64,000 nt of DNA. Origin: Nocardioides limicola. Lineage in GTDB: Bacteria; Actinomycetota; Actinomycetes; Propionibacteriales; Nocardioidaceae. The notes below the pieces were generated by a model, which saw nothing but the letters and a program-made list of their open reading frames with translations, was not told the origin of the DNA and searched no databases. The stretch is from the NCBI RefSeq assembly GCF_016827675.1, contig NZ_JAERJA010000003.1, forward strand, positions 310,001-374,000, written 5' to 3'. Shown piece after piece: positions 43,879 through 51,754 of the stretch. How positions within the stretch are numbered: position 1 is the stretch's first letter; every line of letters begins with the position of its first letter. The position numbers were made by a program, and so were the translations under genes.

Positions 43879-44838
43879 GTGACGATGACTGCTGGCCTCA
43901 ACGATGCGGCCGCCTCGGAGTCCTCGCTGCGTCAGTTCCTGCACGGACTGCCGGGCGTGGACCAGGTGGGCGCCGACCAACGAGCGGCCTCCCTGGCCAC
44001 CCGCTCGATCAAGACCTCCGCCAAGGAGTTCGCGATCGACCTGGCGATCAGGATGGTGGACCTGACCACGCTGGAGGGCCAGGACACCGCAGGCAAGGTC
44101 CGGGCGCTGGCGTCCAAGGCGATCCATCCGGACCCGGCCGATCCGAGTTGCCCGTCCGTGGCCGCGGTCTGCGTCTACCCCGACATGGTCGCCACCGCCA
44201 GGGAGGTCCTCGGTGACCGGCCGATCAACGTGGCGTCGGTCGCCACCGCGTTCCCCTCGGGCAGGGCGGCGCTGGATATCAAACTCGCCGACACCACCGA
44301 CGCGGTCGAAGCGGGTGCCGACGAGATCGACATGGTGATCGACCGGGGCGCCTTCCTCACCGGCCGCTATCAGCAGGTGTACGACGAGATCGTCGCGGTC
44401 AAGGAGGCGTGCCGCCGCGCGGACGGCAGCCGTGCGCACCTGAAGGTCATCTTCGAGACCGGCGAGCTTCAGACCTACGACAACGTACGCCGGGCGTCCT
44501 GGCTGGCGATGCTGGCCGGCGCCGACTTCATCAAGACCTCGACGGGCAAGGTGCAGCCGGCCGCCACGTTGCCGGTGACGATGGTGATGTTGGAGGCGGT
44601 CCGCGACTTCCGCGACGCTGGCGGCGCGATGGTCGGTGTCAAGCCGGCCGGCGGCATCCGGACCACCAAGGACGCGATCAAGTACCTGGTCGTGGTCAAC
44701 GAGGTGGCCGGGCCCGACTGGCTCGATCCCGACTGGTTCAGGTTCGGCGCCTCCACGTTGCTCAACGACCTGCTGATGCAGCGCACCAAGCTGCGTACCG
44801 GCCGCTACTCCGGTCCCGACTACTTCACCTTGGACTGA
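43879..44838 (+). CDS. deoC: Deoxyribose-phosphate aldolase
   Basis: A 319-residue class I aldolase splitting 2-deoxyribose-5-phosphate into glyceraldehyde-3-phosphate and acetaldehyde. The Schiff-base lysine is Lys219 in DFIKTSTGK, and the second catalytic lysine is in VGVKPAGGIRT. Asp in DEIDMVIDRGAF completes the site. The protein is of the longer DeoC type. GTG at 43879 follows TATGCT by 6 nt. The aldehyde dehydrogenase starts two bases after the stop, an arrangement suited to removing the acetaldehyde. Confidence 0.94.
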   Translation: MTMTAGLNDAAASESSLRQFLHGLPGVDQVGADQRAASLATRSIKTSAKEFAIDLAIRMVDLTTLEGQDTAGKVRALASKAIHPDPADPSCPSVAAVCVYPDMVATAREVLGDRPINVASVATAFPSGRAALDIKLADTTDAVEAGADEIDMVIDRGAFLTGRYQQVYDEIVAVKEACRRADGSRAHLKVIFETGELQTYDNVRRASWLAMLAGADFIKTSTGKVQPAATLPVTMVMLEAVRDFRDAGGAMVGVKPAGGIRTTKDAIKYLVVVNEVAGPDWLDPDWFRFGASTLLNDLLMQRTKLRTGRYSGPDYFTLD

Positions 44839-44839
44839 C

Positions 44840-46273
44840 ATGACTGCGAAATTCGACTACGCGCCGGCTCCGGAGTCCCGGGACATCCTCGATCTCGCCC
44901 CGTCGTACGGCCTGTTCATCAACGGCGAGTTCACCGACGGCTCCGGCACCGCCTTCAAGACGGTGAACCCGGCCACCGAGGAGGTGCTGGCCGAGGTCGC
45001 CGAGGCCAATGCCGCCGACGTGGACGCCGCTGTGAAGGCGGCCCGCAAGGCCTTCCGGACCTGGTCGCGGATGCCCGGCACGGAGCGGGCCAAGTACCTG
45101 TTCCGCATCGCCCGGATCATCCAGGAACGCTCCCGCGAGCTCGCGGTCTGCGAGTCCTTGGACAACGGCAAGCCGATCAAGGAGTCCCGCGACGTCGACG
45201 TGCCGATAGTGGCCGCGCACTTCTTCTACCACGCCGGCTGGGCGGACAAGCTGGCCTACGCGGTGCCCGGTAGACCGGATCCGCAGCCGCTCGGCGTGGC
45301 CGGTCAGGTGATCCCGTGGAACTTCCCGCTGCTGATGCTGGCCTGGAAGGTCGCCCCGGCCCTGGCCTGCGGCAACACCGTGGTGCTCAAGCCGGCCGAG
45401 ACGACCCCGCTGACCGCGTTGCTGTTCGCCGAGATCTGCCAGCAGGCCGACCTGCCTCCGGGCGTGGTGAACATCGTCACCGGCGCCGGCACCACCGGGC
45501 AGGCCGTGGTCGCCCATCCGGATGTGGACAAGGTGGCCTTCACCGGCTCCACCGACGTCGGCAAGATGATCGCCCGGGCGGTGGCCGGCACCGACAAGCG
45601 GGTCACCCTGGAGCTGGGCGGCAAGGCCGCCAACGTGGTCTTCGACGACGCGCCACTGGACCAGGCGGTCGAGGGCGTGGTCAACGGCATCTTCTTCAAC
45701 CAGGGCCACGTCTGCTGCGCCGGCTCCCGACTGCTCCTCCAGGAGTCGGTGGCCGAGGAGTTCCTGGCCCGGCTGAAGCGCCGGATGGGCACCCTGCGGG
45801 TCGGCGACCCGCTGGACAAGAACACCGATATCGGGGCGATCAACTCGGCCGAGCAGCTGGCCCGGATCACCGACCTGGCTGCCACCGGCGAGGCCGAGGG
45901 CGCCGGCCGCTGGTCGCCGGAGTGTGACCTGCCCAGCCAGGGGTTCTGGTTCCCGCCGACGCTCTTCACGAACGTCTCGCAGGCGCACCGGATCGCCCGG
46001 GAGGAGATCTTCGGGCCGGTGCTCAGCGTGCTCACCTTCCGGACCCCGGCCGAGGCCGTCGAGAAGGCCAACAACACCCCGTACGGCCTCTCCGCCGGCG
46101 TGTGGACGGACAAGGGCTCGCGGATCCTCTGGATGGCCGAGCGGCTCCGCGCCGGCGTGGTGTGGGCGAACACGTTCAACAAGTTCGACCCGGCCAGCCC
46201 GTTCGGTGGGTACCGGGAGTCGGGGTATGGCCGCGAAGGTGGCCGCCACGGGTTGGAGGGGTACCTCAAATGA
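44840..46273 (+). CDS. Aldehyde dehydrogenase (NAD-dependent)
   Basis: A 477-residue ALDH with a full catalytic set: PWNFPLLMLAWKVAPALACG (Asn), LELGGKAANVVF with general base Glu258, GHVCCAGSR with nucleophile Cys292, and EEIFGPVLSVL near the end. The likely substrate is the acetaldehyde made by DeoC, giving acetate; a CoA-acylating reaction is less likely for this sequence type. It is translationally close to deoC, and its stop overlaps the next start as ATGA. Confidence 0.9.
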   Translation: MTAKFDYAPAPESRDILDLAPSYGLFINGEFTDGSGTAFKTVNPATEEVLAEVAEANAADVDAAVKAARKAFRTWSRMPGTERAKYLFRIARIIQERSRELAVCESLDNGKPIKESRDVDVPIVAAHFFYHAGWADKLAYAVPGRPDPQPLGVAGQVIPWNFPLLMLAWKVAPALACGNTVVLKPAETTPLTALLFAEICQQADLPPGVVNIVTGAGTTGQAVVAHPDVDKVAFTGSTDVGKMIARAVAGTDKRVTLELGGKAANVVFDDAPLDQAVEGVVNGIFFNQGHVCCAGSRLLLQESVAEEFLARLKRRMGTLRVGDPLDKNTDIGAINSAEQLARITDLAATGEAEGAGRWSPECDLPSQGFWFPPTLFTNVSQAHRIAREEIFGPVLSVLTFRTPAEAVEKANNTPYGLSAGVWTDKGSRILWMAERLRAGVVWANTFNKFDPASPFGGYRESGYGREGGRHGLEGYLK

Positions 46274-47139
46274 GCAGGATCGACGTGCGCAAGACCCACA
46301 AGCTCTTCATCGGCGGCGCGTTCCCACGGTCGGAGTCAGGGCACTCCTACCCGGTGCACGACGCGAAGGGGGCGTTCGTGGCCAACGCCGCACTGGCCTC
46401 ACGCAAGGACGCCCGGGACGCGGTCGCCGCAGCCCGGAAGGCGTTCGGGGGGTGGGCCGGACGGACGGCGTACAACCGCGGCCAGGTGGTCTATCGCATC
46501 GCGGAGGTGATGGAGGACCGCAAGCCCCAGTTCGTCGACGCGGTGACGATGAGCGAGGGCGTCGGGAAGGCGGTGGCCGGACGGACCGTGGACGCGGCCA
46601 TCGACCGACTGGTCTGGTACGCCGGGTGGGCGGACAAGTACGCCCAGGTCGTCGGTGGCGGCAACCCCGTGTCGGGACCGTTCTTCAACCTCTCCTCGCC
46701 GGAACCGACCGGGGTGGTGGCGGTGCTCGCGCCGCAGGGTTCGAGCCTGCTCGGCCTGGTCAGCGTGGTGGCCCCGGTGATCGTCACCGGCAACACCTGC
46801 GTGGTCGCCGCGTCCGCCGACCGGCCACTGCCGGCGGTGACGGTGGCCGAGGTGCTCGCCACCTCCGACGTCCCCGGTGGCGTGGTGAACATCCTCACCG
46901 GCTCCCTGGATCGGACCGCCCCCACACTGGCCAGCCACATGGACGTCAACGCCGTCGACCTGGTCGGGCTGGCCGGTGACCCGCAGACTGCTGCGGCACT
47001 GGAGGAGGCCGCCGCCGACAATCTGAAGCGGGTACGGCGTGCACCTGCCGCCGAACCGGACTGGACGCAGGAGCCCGGGTTGGACTCCCTGACCGCGTTC
47101 ACCGAGACGAAGACGGTCTGGCACCCGATCGGGATCTGA
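46270..47139 (+). CDS. Aldehyde-dehydrogenase-like protein lacking the catalytic half
   Basis: A 289-residue protein that follows the ALDH fold through the NAD-binding domain (HKLFIGGAFPRSESGHSYPV, EPTGVVAVLAPQGSSLLGLV, LPAVTVAEVLATSDVPGGVVNIL). It stops where the catalytic half would begin: neither the Glu of LELGG nor the Cys loop is present. The frame is intact and the end is not ragged, so it is a defined short form, not obvious decay. Coupled to the full ALDH by an ATGA overlap, it may be a partner subunit; it is unlikely to be an active dehydrogenase alone. Its last codons lie in a 29-bp repeat. Confidence 0.85.
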   Translation: MSRIDVRKTHKLFIGGAFPRSESGHSYPVHDAKGAFVANAALASRKDARDAVAAARKAFGGWAGRTAYNRGQVVYRIAEVMEDRKPQFVDAVTMSEGVGKAVAGRTVDAAIDRLVWYAGWADKYAQVVGGGNPVSGPFFNLSSPEPTGVVAVLAPQGSSLLGLVSVVAPVIVTGNTCVVAASADRPLPAVTVAEVLATSDVPGGVVNILTGSLDRTAPTLASHMDVNAVDLVGLAGDPQTAAALEEAAADNLKRVRRAPAAEPDWTQEPGLDSLTAFTETKTVWHPIGI

Positions 47140-47146
47140 GGTTCAC
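47118..47146. repeat. 29-bp direct repeat, left copy
   Basis: Begins CTGGCACCCGATCGGG and ends CTGAGGTTCAC; identical to 47475-47503. It holds the last codons and stop of the short ALDH gene and, on the other strand, the stop of the small membrane protein. It contains the palindrome CCCGATCGGG. Confidence 0.9.
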
Positions 47147-47439
47147 TGCGACTCGGGTGACCCCGCCCCCTTGCCGCGCGTGTTCAGGAAGAACAAGGTC
47201 ACCACGACGGCGATGATGGCGAGTTGCACGACGATCGCCCGAGGGCTGGGGCTGCTGAGCGCCGAGAGGACACTGTCCAGCGCACTGCCGTCAGCAACGC
47301 GGGCTGCGGCGTTGGCGACTCTCTCCACGACGAGCACCAGCAGCCGCAACAGCAAGAACACGCCGATGACGGTCAAGACCCACTTGACAGCCTCCTCGAG
47401 CACAGTCGACCCCTGCTTGCCGCTGCCCTGATCGCCCAC
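47143..47439 (-). CDS. Small two-helix membrane protein
   Basis: A 98-residue protein of unknown function: a short polar start (VGDQGSGKQGS), a first hydrophobic helix (VLTVIGVFLLLRLLVLVV), a loop of about 30 residues (VERVANAAARVADGS), a second helix (IVVQLAIIAVVVTLFFL), and a polar tail (NTRGKGAGSPESQ). GTG at 47439 is preceded by TACATT with 6 nt between. The DNA is less GC-rich than its neighbours. The whole gene lies between two copies of a 29-bp repeat, suggesting that it was inserted here. Confidence 0.65.
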   Translation of the reverse strand: MGDQGSGKQGSTVLEEAVKWVLTVIGVFLLLRLLVLVVERVANAAARVADGSALDSVLSALSSPSPRAIVVQLAIIAVVVTLFFLNTRGKGAGSPESQ

Positions 47440-47445
47440 TCTGTC

Positions 47446-47451
47446 AATGTA
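47446..47451 (-). promoter_or_regulatory. -10-like hexamer of the small membrane protein gene
   Basis: TACATT on the minus strand, 6 nt before the GTG at 47439. Confidence 0.45.
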
Positions 47452-47474
47452 GCAAGGTCGGCAGCAGTCGTTGG

Positions 47475-47503
47475 CTGGCACCCGATCGGGATCTGAGGTT
47501 CAC
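47475..47503. repeat. 29-bp direct repeat, right copy
   Basis: Exact copy of 47118-47146, 357 bp away. On the minus strand it carries the stop codon of the lipoprotein gene, just as the left copy carries the stop of the small membrane protein gene. Confidence 0.9.
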
Positions 47504-48000
47504 GGCTCCCAGTCGACGACCGCCTGCGCGACCGCGTCTGCGTGTTCGGCGAGCACCGCCTGATCAGCGTCATCGCGACGTTCGCTGAGGGTCACCACCA
47601 CCCAGCCGCTGGCCCGAGGGACGGCACGTAGGTCGCGGGCGGTGACCAGCGTCGGCTGATGCGTGTCGTCGATGGCGATGCTGTCGCAACGGTCCTCCCC
47701 CGCACACGCCGCACCGAGCTCCTCGGCGACCCGCGCCTTCGGGTCGTCGTCGGCCGCCGCGCTGTGCAGGTGCACGGTGAGCAGCACTGGTTCGACGCTG
47801 CTGGTCATGAAGCAGATGGTCTCGACCTCGGGGCGGAGCCGATGCTCGCTCGGACCCGGCGAGAGGGACCAGGCCTCGACGATGTCGTCGGGCACCAGGT
47901 CGCACAGGTCCGGCCACTCCTCGAGCGCGACCGCGTCCACCCCGGAGCAGGCCGAGGTGGCCAGCGCGAGCGCGGCCAGCCCGCCGATCAGGCGTCTCAT
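47500..48000 (-). CDS. Putative lipoprotein, unknown function
   Basis: A 166-residue protein with a lipoprotein signal (MRRLIGGLAALALATSAC; lipid on Cys18). The mature part resembles DUF3558-like actinobacterial lipoproteins in layout: CDLVPDDIVEAW near the start, ICFMTSS, and a Cys pair in ACAGEDRCDSI. That likeness is by pattern only and I would not name a family with confidence. ATG at 48000 is chosen because the lipobox then sits at the right distance; upstream residues in the frame are Arg-rich. The stop lies in the right-hand 29-bp repeat. Confidence 0.75.
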   Translation of the reverse strand: MRRLIGGLAALALATSACSGVDAVALEEWPDLCDLVPDDIVEAWSLSPGPSEHRLRPEVETICFMTSSVEPVLLTVHLHSAAADDDPKARVAEELGAACAGEDRCDSIAIDDTHQPTLVTARDLRAVPRASGWVVVTLSERRDDADQAVLAEHADAVAQAVVDWEP

Positions 48001-48084
48001 GGCACGGAGTCTGCCACCCCACCGTGCCCTGGGTCCTCGCAATCGCCAGGGGGACTAGGGTCGGCCGTGACCAGGAGGTGTGGG

Positions 48085-49197
48085 ATGAGGATCCGGGGTG
48101 CGGTGCTCGAGGAGATCGGCCGGCCGGGGCCGTGGGCGGAGACCCGCCCGATCACGGTCGGGGAGTTGGAGTTGGACCCACCGGGGCCGGGCGAGTTGCT
48201 GGTCCGGATCGAGGCCGCCAGCCTGTGCCATTCCGACCTGTCGGTGGTCAACGGCAGCCGGGTCCGGCCGGTGCCGATGCTGCTGGGGCACGAGTCCGCC
48301 GGGCGGGTGCTGGAGACGGGTGCCGGGGTCGCCGACGTCTCCCCCGGCCAGCGGGTGGTGATGACGTTCCTTCCCCGCTGTGGCGACTGTCCCGGCTGCC
48401 GGACCGACGGCCGGCTGCCCTGTCAGCCCGGCTCCCAGGCCAACAACGCCGGCAGCCTGCTCAGCGGCGTGCGTCGGCTGCACCGCAGCGGCGACGAGGT
48501 GCACCACCATCTCGGCGTCTCGGGGTTCGCTACGCACGCCGTCGTGGATCGACGCTCGGTGGTGCCGGTCGACGAGGACGTCCCCGCTGACGTCGCCGCG
48601 ATCCTCGGCTGCGCCGTCCTCACCGGCGGTGGGGCGGTGCTCAACGCCGGGCGCCCGGCACCGGGCGACGACGTGCTGGTGGTGGGGCTGGGCGGGGTCG
48701 GCCTGGCCGCCGTGCTGACCGCCCTGGCCGGCGGACACCGGGTGATCGGCGTGGACTCCCTCGAGGCCAAGCTCGACCTGGCCCGGGAGCTGGGTGCCAC
48801 CGAGACGTGGACCCCGGAGCAGGCGCTGGAGGCGGGGGTCCGGGCACCGGTGGTGGTGGAGGCGGCCGGCCACCCGAAGGCGTTCGAGACGGCCGTCCTG
48901 CTGACCGCTGCGGGCGGCACCACGGTGACCGCCGGGTTGCCCGCACCCGAGGCCCGGTCGTCGATCTCGCCGTTGCTGCTGACCGCCGAGGCGCGCACCA
49001 TCATCGGCAGCTACCTGGGCTCGGCGGTGCCGGCCCGGGACATCCCGACGTACGTCGACCTGTGGCGCGCGGGTCGGCTGCCGGTGGAGAAGCTGATCTC
49101 CGCCCGGGTCGGCCTCGACCAGATCAACGAGGCGATGGACGCGTTGGAGTCCGGCAGTGCGCTGCGCCAGGTGATCACCATGGAGGAGGCCCGATGA
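48085..49197 (+). CDS. Zinc-dependent alcohol dehydrogenase (MDR family)
   Basis: A 370-residue medium-chain dehydrogenase. Catalytic zinc ligands are Cys48 (LCHSD) and His69/Glu70 (GHESAG). The structural zinc is held by Cys99, Cys102, Cys105 and Cys113. The NAD loop is VVGLGGVGLAAV. The substrate class is unclear. ATG at 48085 follows AGGAGG at 6 nt. An in-frame GTG at 48067 with TAGGGT 5 nt upstream is an alternative leaderless start adding six residues. The stop overlaps the thioesterase start as ATGA. Confidence 0.9.
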   Translation: MRIRGAVLEEIGRPGPWAETRPITVGELELDPPGPGELLVRIEAASLCHSDLSVVNGSRVRPVPMLLGHESAGRVLETGAGVADVSPGQRVVMTFLPRCGDCPGCRTDGRLPCQPGSQANNAGSLLSGVRRLHRSGDEVHHHLGVSGFATHAVVDRRSVVPVDEDVPADVAAILGCAVLTGGGAVLNAGRPAPGDDVLVVGLGGVGLAAVLTALAGGHRVIGVDSLEAKLDLARELGATETWTPEQALEAGVRAPVVVEAAGHPKAFETAVLLTAAGGTTVTAGLPAPEARSSISPLLLTAEARTIIGSYLGSAVPARDIPTYVDLWRAGRLPVEKLISARVGLDQINEAMDALESGSALRQVITMEEAR

Positions 49198-49628
49198 CCA
49201 GCAGTTCCGACTTCCCGGTGTTGTGGCCGGTGCCGACCCGGTGGGCCGACAATGACCACTACGGGCATGTCAACAATGTGGCCTACTACGCCTACTTCGA
49301 CACGGCGGTGAACGCGTGGCTGATGTCGGCCACCGGCACCGACATCCGCGACCTGGGCGCTATCGGGATCGTCGCCGAGACCTCGTGCGTCTATCACCGG
49401 GAGCTCTCCTTCCCCGACCTGCTCGACGTCGGCATCTCCATCGAGCGGCTCGGCAACCGCAGCATCAGCTATGCCCTGGCGATCTTCCGGCGCGGCGAGG
49501 ACGGTCACCAGTTGGCGGCCACCGGCCGGTTCGTGCACGTGTACGTCGACGCCACCTCCCGGACGCCGGTGCCGATCCCGGACGCGATCCGGGCCGCGGC
49601 CCAGGCCCTGGTGCCGGACCCGTCGTGA
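49194..49628 (+). CDS. Acyl-CoA thioesterase (hotdog fold, 4HBT type)
   Basis: A 144-residue single-hotdog protein with the YbgC/4HBT pattern RWADNDHYGHVNNVAYYAYFD (Asp21 region and GHVNN), which binds and cleaves acyl-CoA thioesters. HRELSFPDLLDVGISIERLG and a C-terminal amphipathic helix complete the fold. It is coupled to the alcohol dehydrogenase upstream and to the next gene (GTGA overlap), so the three form one translation unit. Chain-length preference is not readable. Confidence 0.88.
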   Translation: MTSSSDFPVLWPVPTRWADNDHYGHVNNVAYYAYFDTAVNAWLMSATGTDIRDLGAIGIVAETSCVYHRELSFPDLLDVGISIERLGNRSISYALAIFRRGEDGHQLAATGRFVHVYVDATSRTPVPIPDAIRAAAQALVPDPS

Positions 49629-50200
49629 GTGGCCCCGGTGCCGAGCTGCCGGAGTGGCTCACCGCCGGCGGGCGGTGTCAGCAGCCGGACCGCGTCAGCT
49701 GCGGCGCCACCGTGCTGGTGGTGGCCCGGATGCTGGCCGACCCAGCGTTGTCGGCACCACTGACCCGGTCGCGGGAGGCGTTCGCTGCCGAGGTCCGGCG
49801 TACCCACCGGGAGCTCACCGGCGTGCTCGACGGCGTCGGGCTGGCCCAAATCCCGTGGCCGCGGGCGCTGGGCACTCCGCCGTGGAGCCTGGGCCGGGCG
49901 TTGACCGGGGTGCGCCGGCTGGTGCCCGCCCGTTGGGGGTCGGATTCGTTGTGGGAGTCGACCCGCGCCAGCCTCGAGGTCGGCGCCGTGGTGCCGTGGT
50001 ACGTCGGCAGCCGTCGGCTCCCCCGACACGTGGTGCTGGTGGTGGCCGCGGACGGCGACTCGGTGCAGGTCTTCGAACCCGGCACCGGCCGGGTGAACCG
50101 GGTCGCCGACCGCGACGTGGCCGGGCAGCGGATGCGCGGGGCGGGCTGGCCGGTGTGCTGGTTCGGGTTGCCGCTGGCTCAGTCGGCCAGGGCGGCGTAG
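49625..50200 (+). CDS. Unknown protein with a possible papain-like (C39-type) fold
   Basis: A 191-residue cytosolic protein that I cannot assign to a named family. The order [16 protein letters not shown] (Cys26), then PRHVVLVV (His135), then VFEPGTGRV (Glu151) recalls C39-like and transglutaminase-like cysteine hydrolases, with Cys, His and an acidic residue before P-x-x-G. There is no signal peptide. It starts on GTG overlapping the thioesterase stop, so it is co-translated with an alcohol dehydrogenase and a thioesterase. Its end overlaps the convergent add gene by 22 bp. Confidence 0.7.
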   Translation: MSGPGAELPEWLTAGGRCQQPDRVSCGATVLVVARMLADPALSAPLTRSREAFAAEVRRTHRELTGVLDGVGLAQIPWPRALGTPPWSLGRALTGVRRLVPARWGSDSLWESTRASLEVGAVVPWYVGSRRLPRHVVLVVAADGDSVQVFEPGTGRVNRVADRDVAGQRMRGAGWPVCWFGLPLAQSARAA

Positions 50201-51252
50201 CCGGGCTTGATCAGGTCGTTGATCAGCGCCAGCCGGCCGTCGAAGTGCAGGAACGCGGACTTCATCGCGTTCACGGTGAACCACTGCAGGTCGGCCAGGT
50301 CGTAGTCGAACGCGTCCACCAACCGGGCCATCTCCTCGGTCATCGAGGTGCCGCTCATCAGCCGGTTGTCGGTGTTCACGGTGACCCGGAACCGCAGTTC
50401 GGTGAGCAGTCCGATCGGGTGCTCGGCGATCGAGGCGGCTGCGCCGGTCTGGATGTTGGAGGTCGGGCACATCTCCAGCGGGATCCGCTTGTCCCGGACG
50501 TAGTTGGCGAGCCTGCCCAGCCGCGCCTCCCCGTCGACGACCTCGATGTCGTCGACGATCCGGACACCGTGGCCGAGCCGGTCGGCGCCGCACCACTGCA
50601 GCGCCTCCCAGATGGACGGCAGCCCGAAGCCCTCACCGGCGTGGATGGTGAAGTGGGCATTCTGTCGCTGCAGGTACTCGAAGGCGTCCAGGTGGCGAGT
50701 GGGTGGGTAGCCGGCCTCCGCTCCCGCGATGTCGAAGCCGACCACACCGGCGTCGCGCCAGGTCACCGCGAGCTCGGCGATCTCGCGGGAGCGGGCCTGG
50801 TGCCGCATCGCGGTGAGCAGTTGCCGGACCACGATCCGACCACCGCTGGCTTCGACTCCGGCATCGAAGCCGGCCTGCACCGCCGCGACCACGTCGTCCA
50901 GGGTGAGACCGTCCTCGACGTGCAACTCCGGGGCGTACCGGATCTCGGCGTACACGACCCCGTCGGCGGCCAGGTCCTCGACACACTCGCGGGCCACCCG
51001 GCTGATCGCGTCCGCGGTCTGCATCACCGCGACCGTGTGGCTGAACGTCTCCAGGTAGCGCTCCAGGCTCCCCGAGTCGGCGGAGTCGCGGAACCAGCGC
51101 CCCAGCGCCTCGGCGCTGTCGGTGGTGGGCAGCACGTGCCCGATCGTGTCCGCGAGCTCCAGGACGGTCTGTGGCCGCAGGCCGCCGTCGAGGTGGTCGT
51201 GGAGCAGCACCTTCGGTGCCCGGCGGATCAGGTCCCTCGTCATGTCTCCCAT
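50179..51252 (-). CDS. add: Adenosine deaminase
   Basis: A 357-residue amidohydrolase converting (deoxy)adenosine to (deoxy)inosine. Zinc ligands His18 and His20 lie in [43 protein letters not shown] and [10 protein letters not shown] follow in the usual order. The ATG at 51252 has GAGG at 8 nt; a later ATG at 51243 is close to a purine run but badly spaced. It feeds inosine to the phosphorylase at 30.6 kb. The gene diverges from the MaoC gene. Confidence 0.93.
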   Translation of the reverse strand: MGDMTRDLIRRAPKVLLHDHLDGGLRPQTVLELADTIGHVLPTTDSAEALGRWFRDSADSGSLERYLETFSHTVAVMQTADAISRVARECVEDLAADGVVYAEIRYAPELHVEDGLTLDDVVAAVQAGFDAGVEASGGRIVVRQLLTAMRHQARSREIAELAVTWRDAGVVGFDIAGAEAGYPPTRHLDAFEYLQRQNAHFTIHAGEGFGLPSIWEALQWCGADRLGHGVRIVDDIEVVDGEARLGRLANYVRDKRIPLEMCPTSNIQTGAAASIAEHPIGLLTELRFRVTVNTDNRLMSGTSMTEEMARLVDAFDYDLADLQWFTVNAMKSAFLHFDGRLALINDLIKPGYAALAD

Positions 51253-51274
51253 GCGTGCATCCTCGCAGGTGCAG

Positions 51275-51280
51275 TACGTT
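51275..51280 (+). promoter_or_regulatory. -10-like hexamer of the MaoC gene
   Basis: TACGTT, 6 nt before the ATG at 51287. Confidence 0.5.
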
Positions 51281-51286
51281 TGCGAC

Positions 51287-51739
51287 ATGCGCGTTTTCAC
51301 GACTTTCGAAGAGATCGAATCCTCCGCCGGCACCGAGCTCGGCTCCAGTGACTGGGTGACCATCGACCAGAAGCGGGTGAACCAGTTCGCCGACGCGACC
51401 GGTGACCACCAGTGGATCCACGTCGATGTGGAGCGGGCCAAGGAAGGGCCCTTCGGTGGGACCATCGCGCATGGCTACCTGACCCTGTCACTGGTGCCGT
51501 GGTTGGGCAGCCAGATCTTCTCGCTGCAGACGCCCGGCGCCAAGCTCAACTACGGGGTCAACAAGGTGCGCTTCCCGAACCCGGTCAAGGTCGGCCAGCG
51601 GATCCGTTTGCATGTCTCGATCGCCGCGGTGGTCGACGTCCCGGCCGGCAAGCAGTTGACGGTCAAGCACACCATCGAGATCGACGGCGAGGCCAAGCCC
51701 GCGTGCGTCGCTGAGACGGTGGTCCTGCTGCTCCCCTGA
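51287..51739 (+). CDS. MaoC family dehydratase
   Basis: A 150-residue hotdog hydratase with the R-hydratase motif [21 protein letters not shown] (Asp and His active residues) and the following [14 protein letters not shown]. These enzymes hydrate trans-2-enoyl-CoA. ATG at 51287 has TACGTT 6 nt upstream. It converges with deoA and is probably a single-gene unit. Confidence 0.9.
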   Translation: MRVFTTFEEIESSAGTELGSSDWVTIDQKRVNQFADATGDHQWIHVDVERAKEGPFGGTIAHGYLTLSLVPWLGSQIFSLQTPGAKLNYGVNKVRFPNPVKVGQRIRLHVSIAAVVDVPAGKQLTVKHTIEIDGEAKPACVAETVVLLLP

Positions 51740-51754
51740 GCCGGCGCACGAGGC

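Noticed and set aside
47118..47503. Insertion sequence
   Set aside because: There is a direct repeat but no terminal inverted repeats and no transposase; the enclosed gene encodes a two-helix membrane protein.
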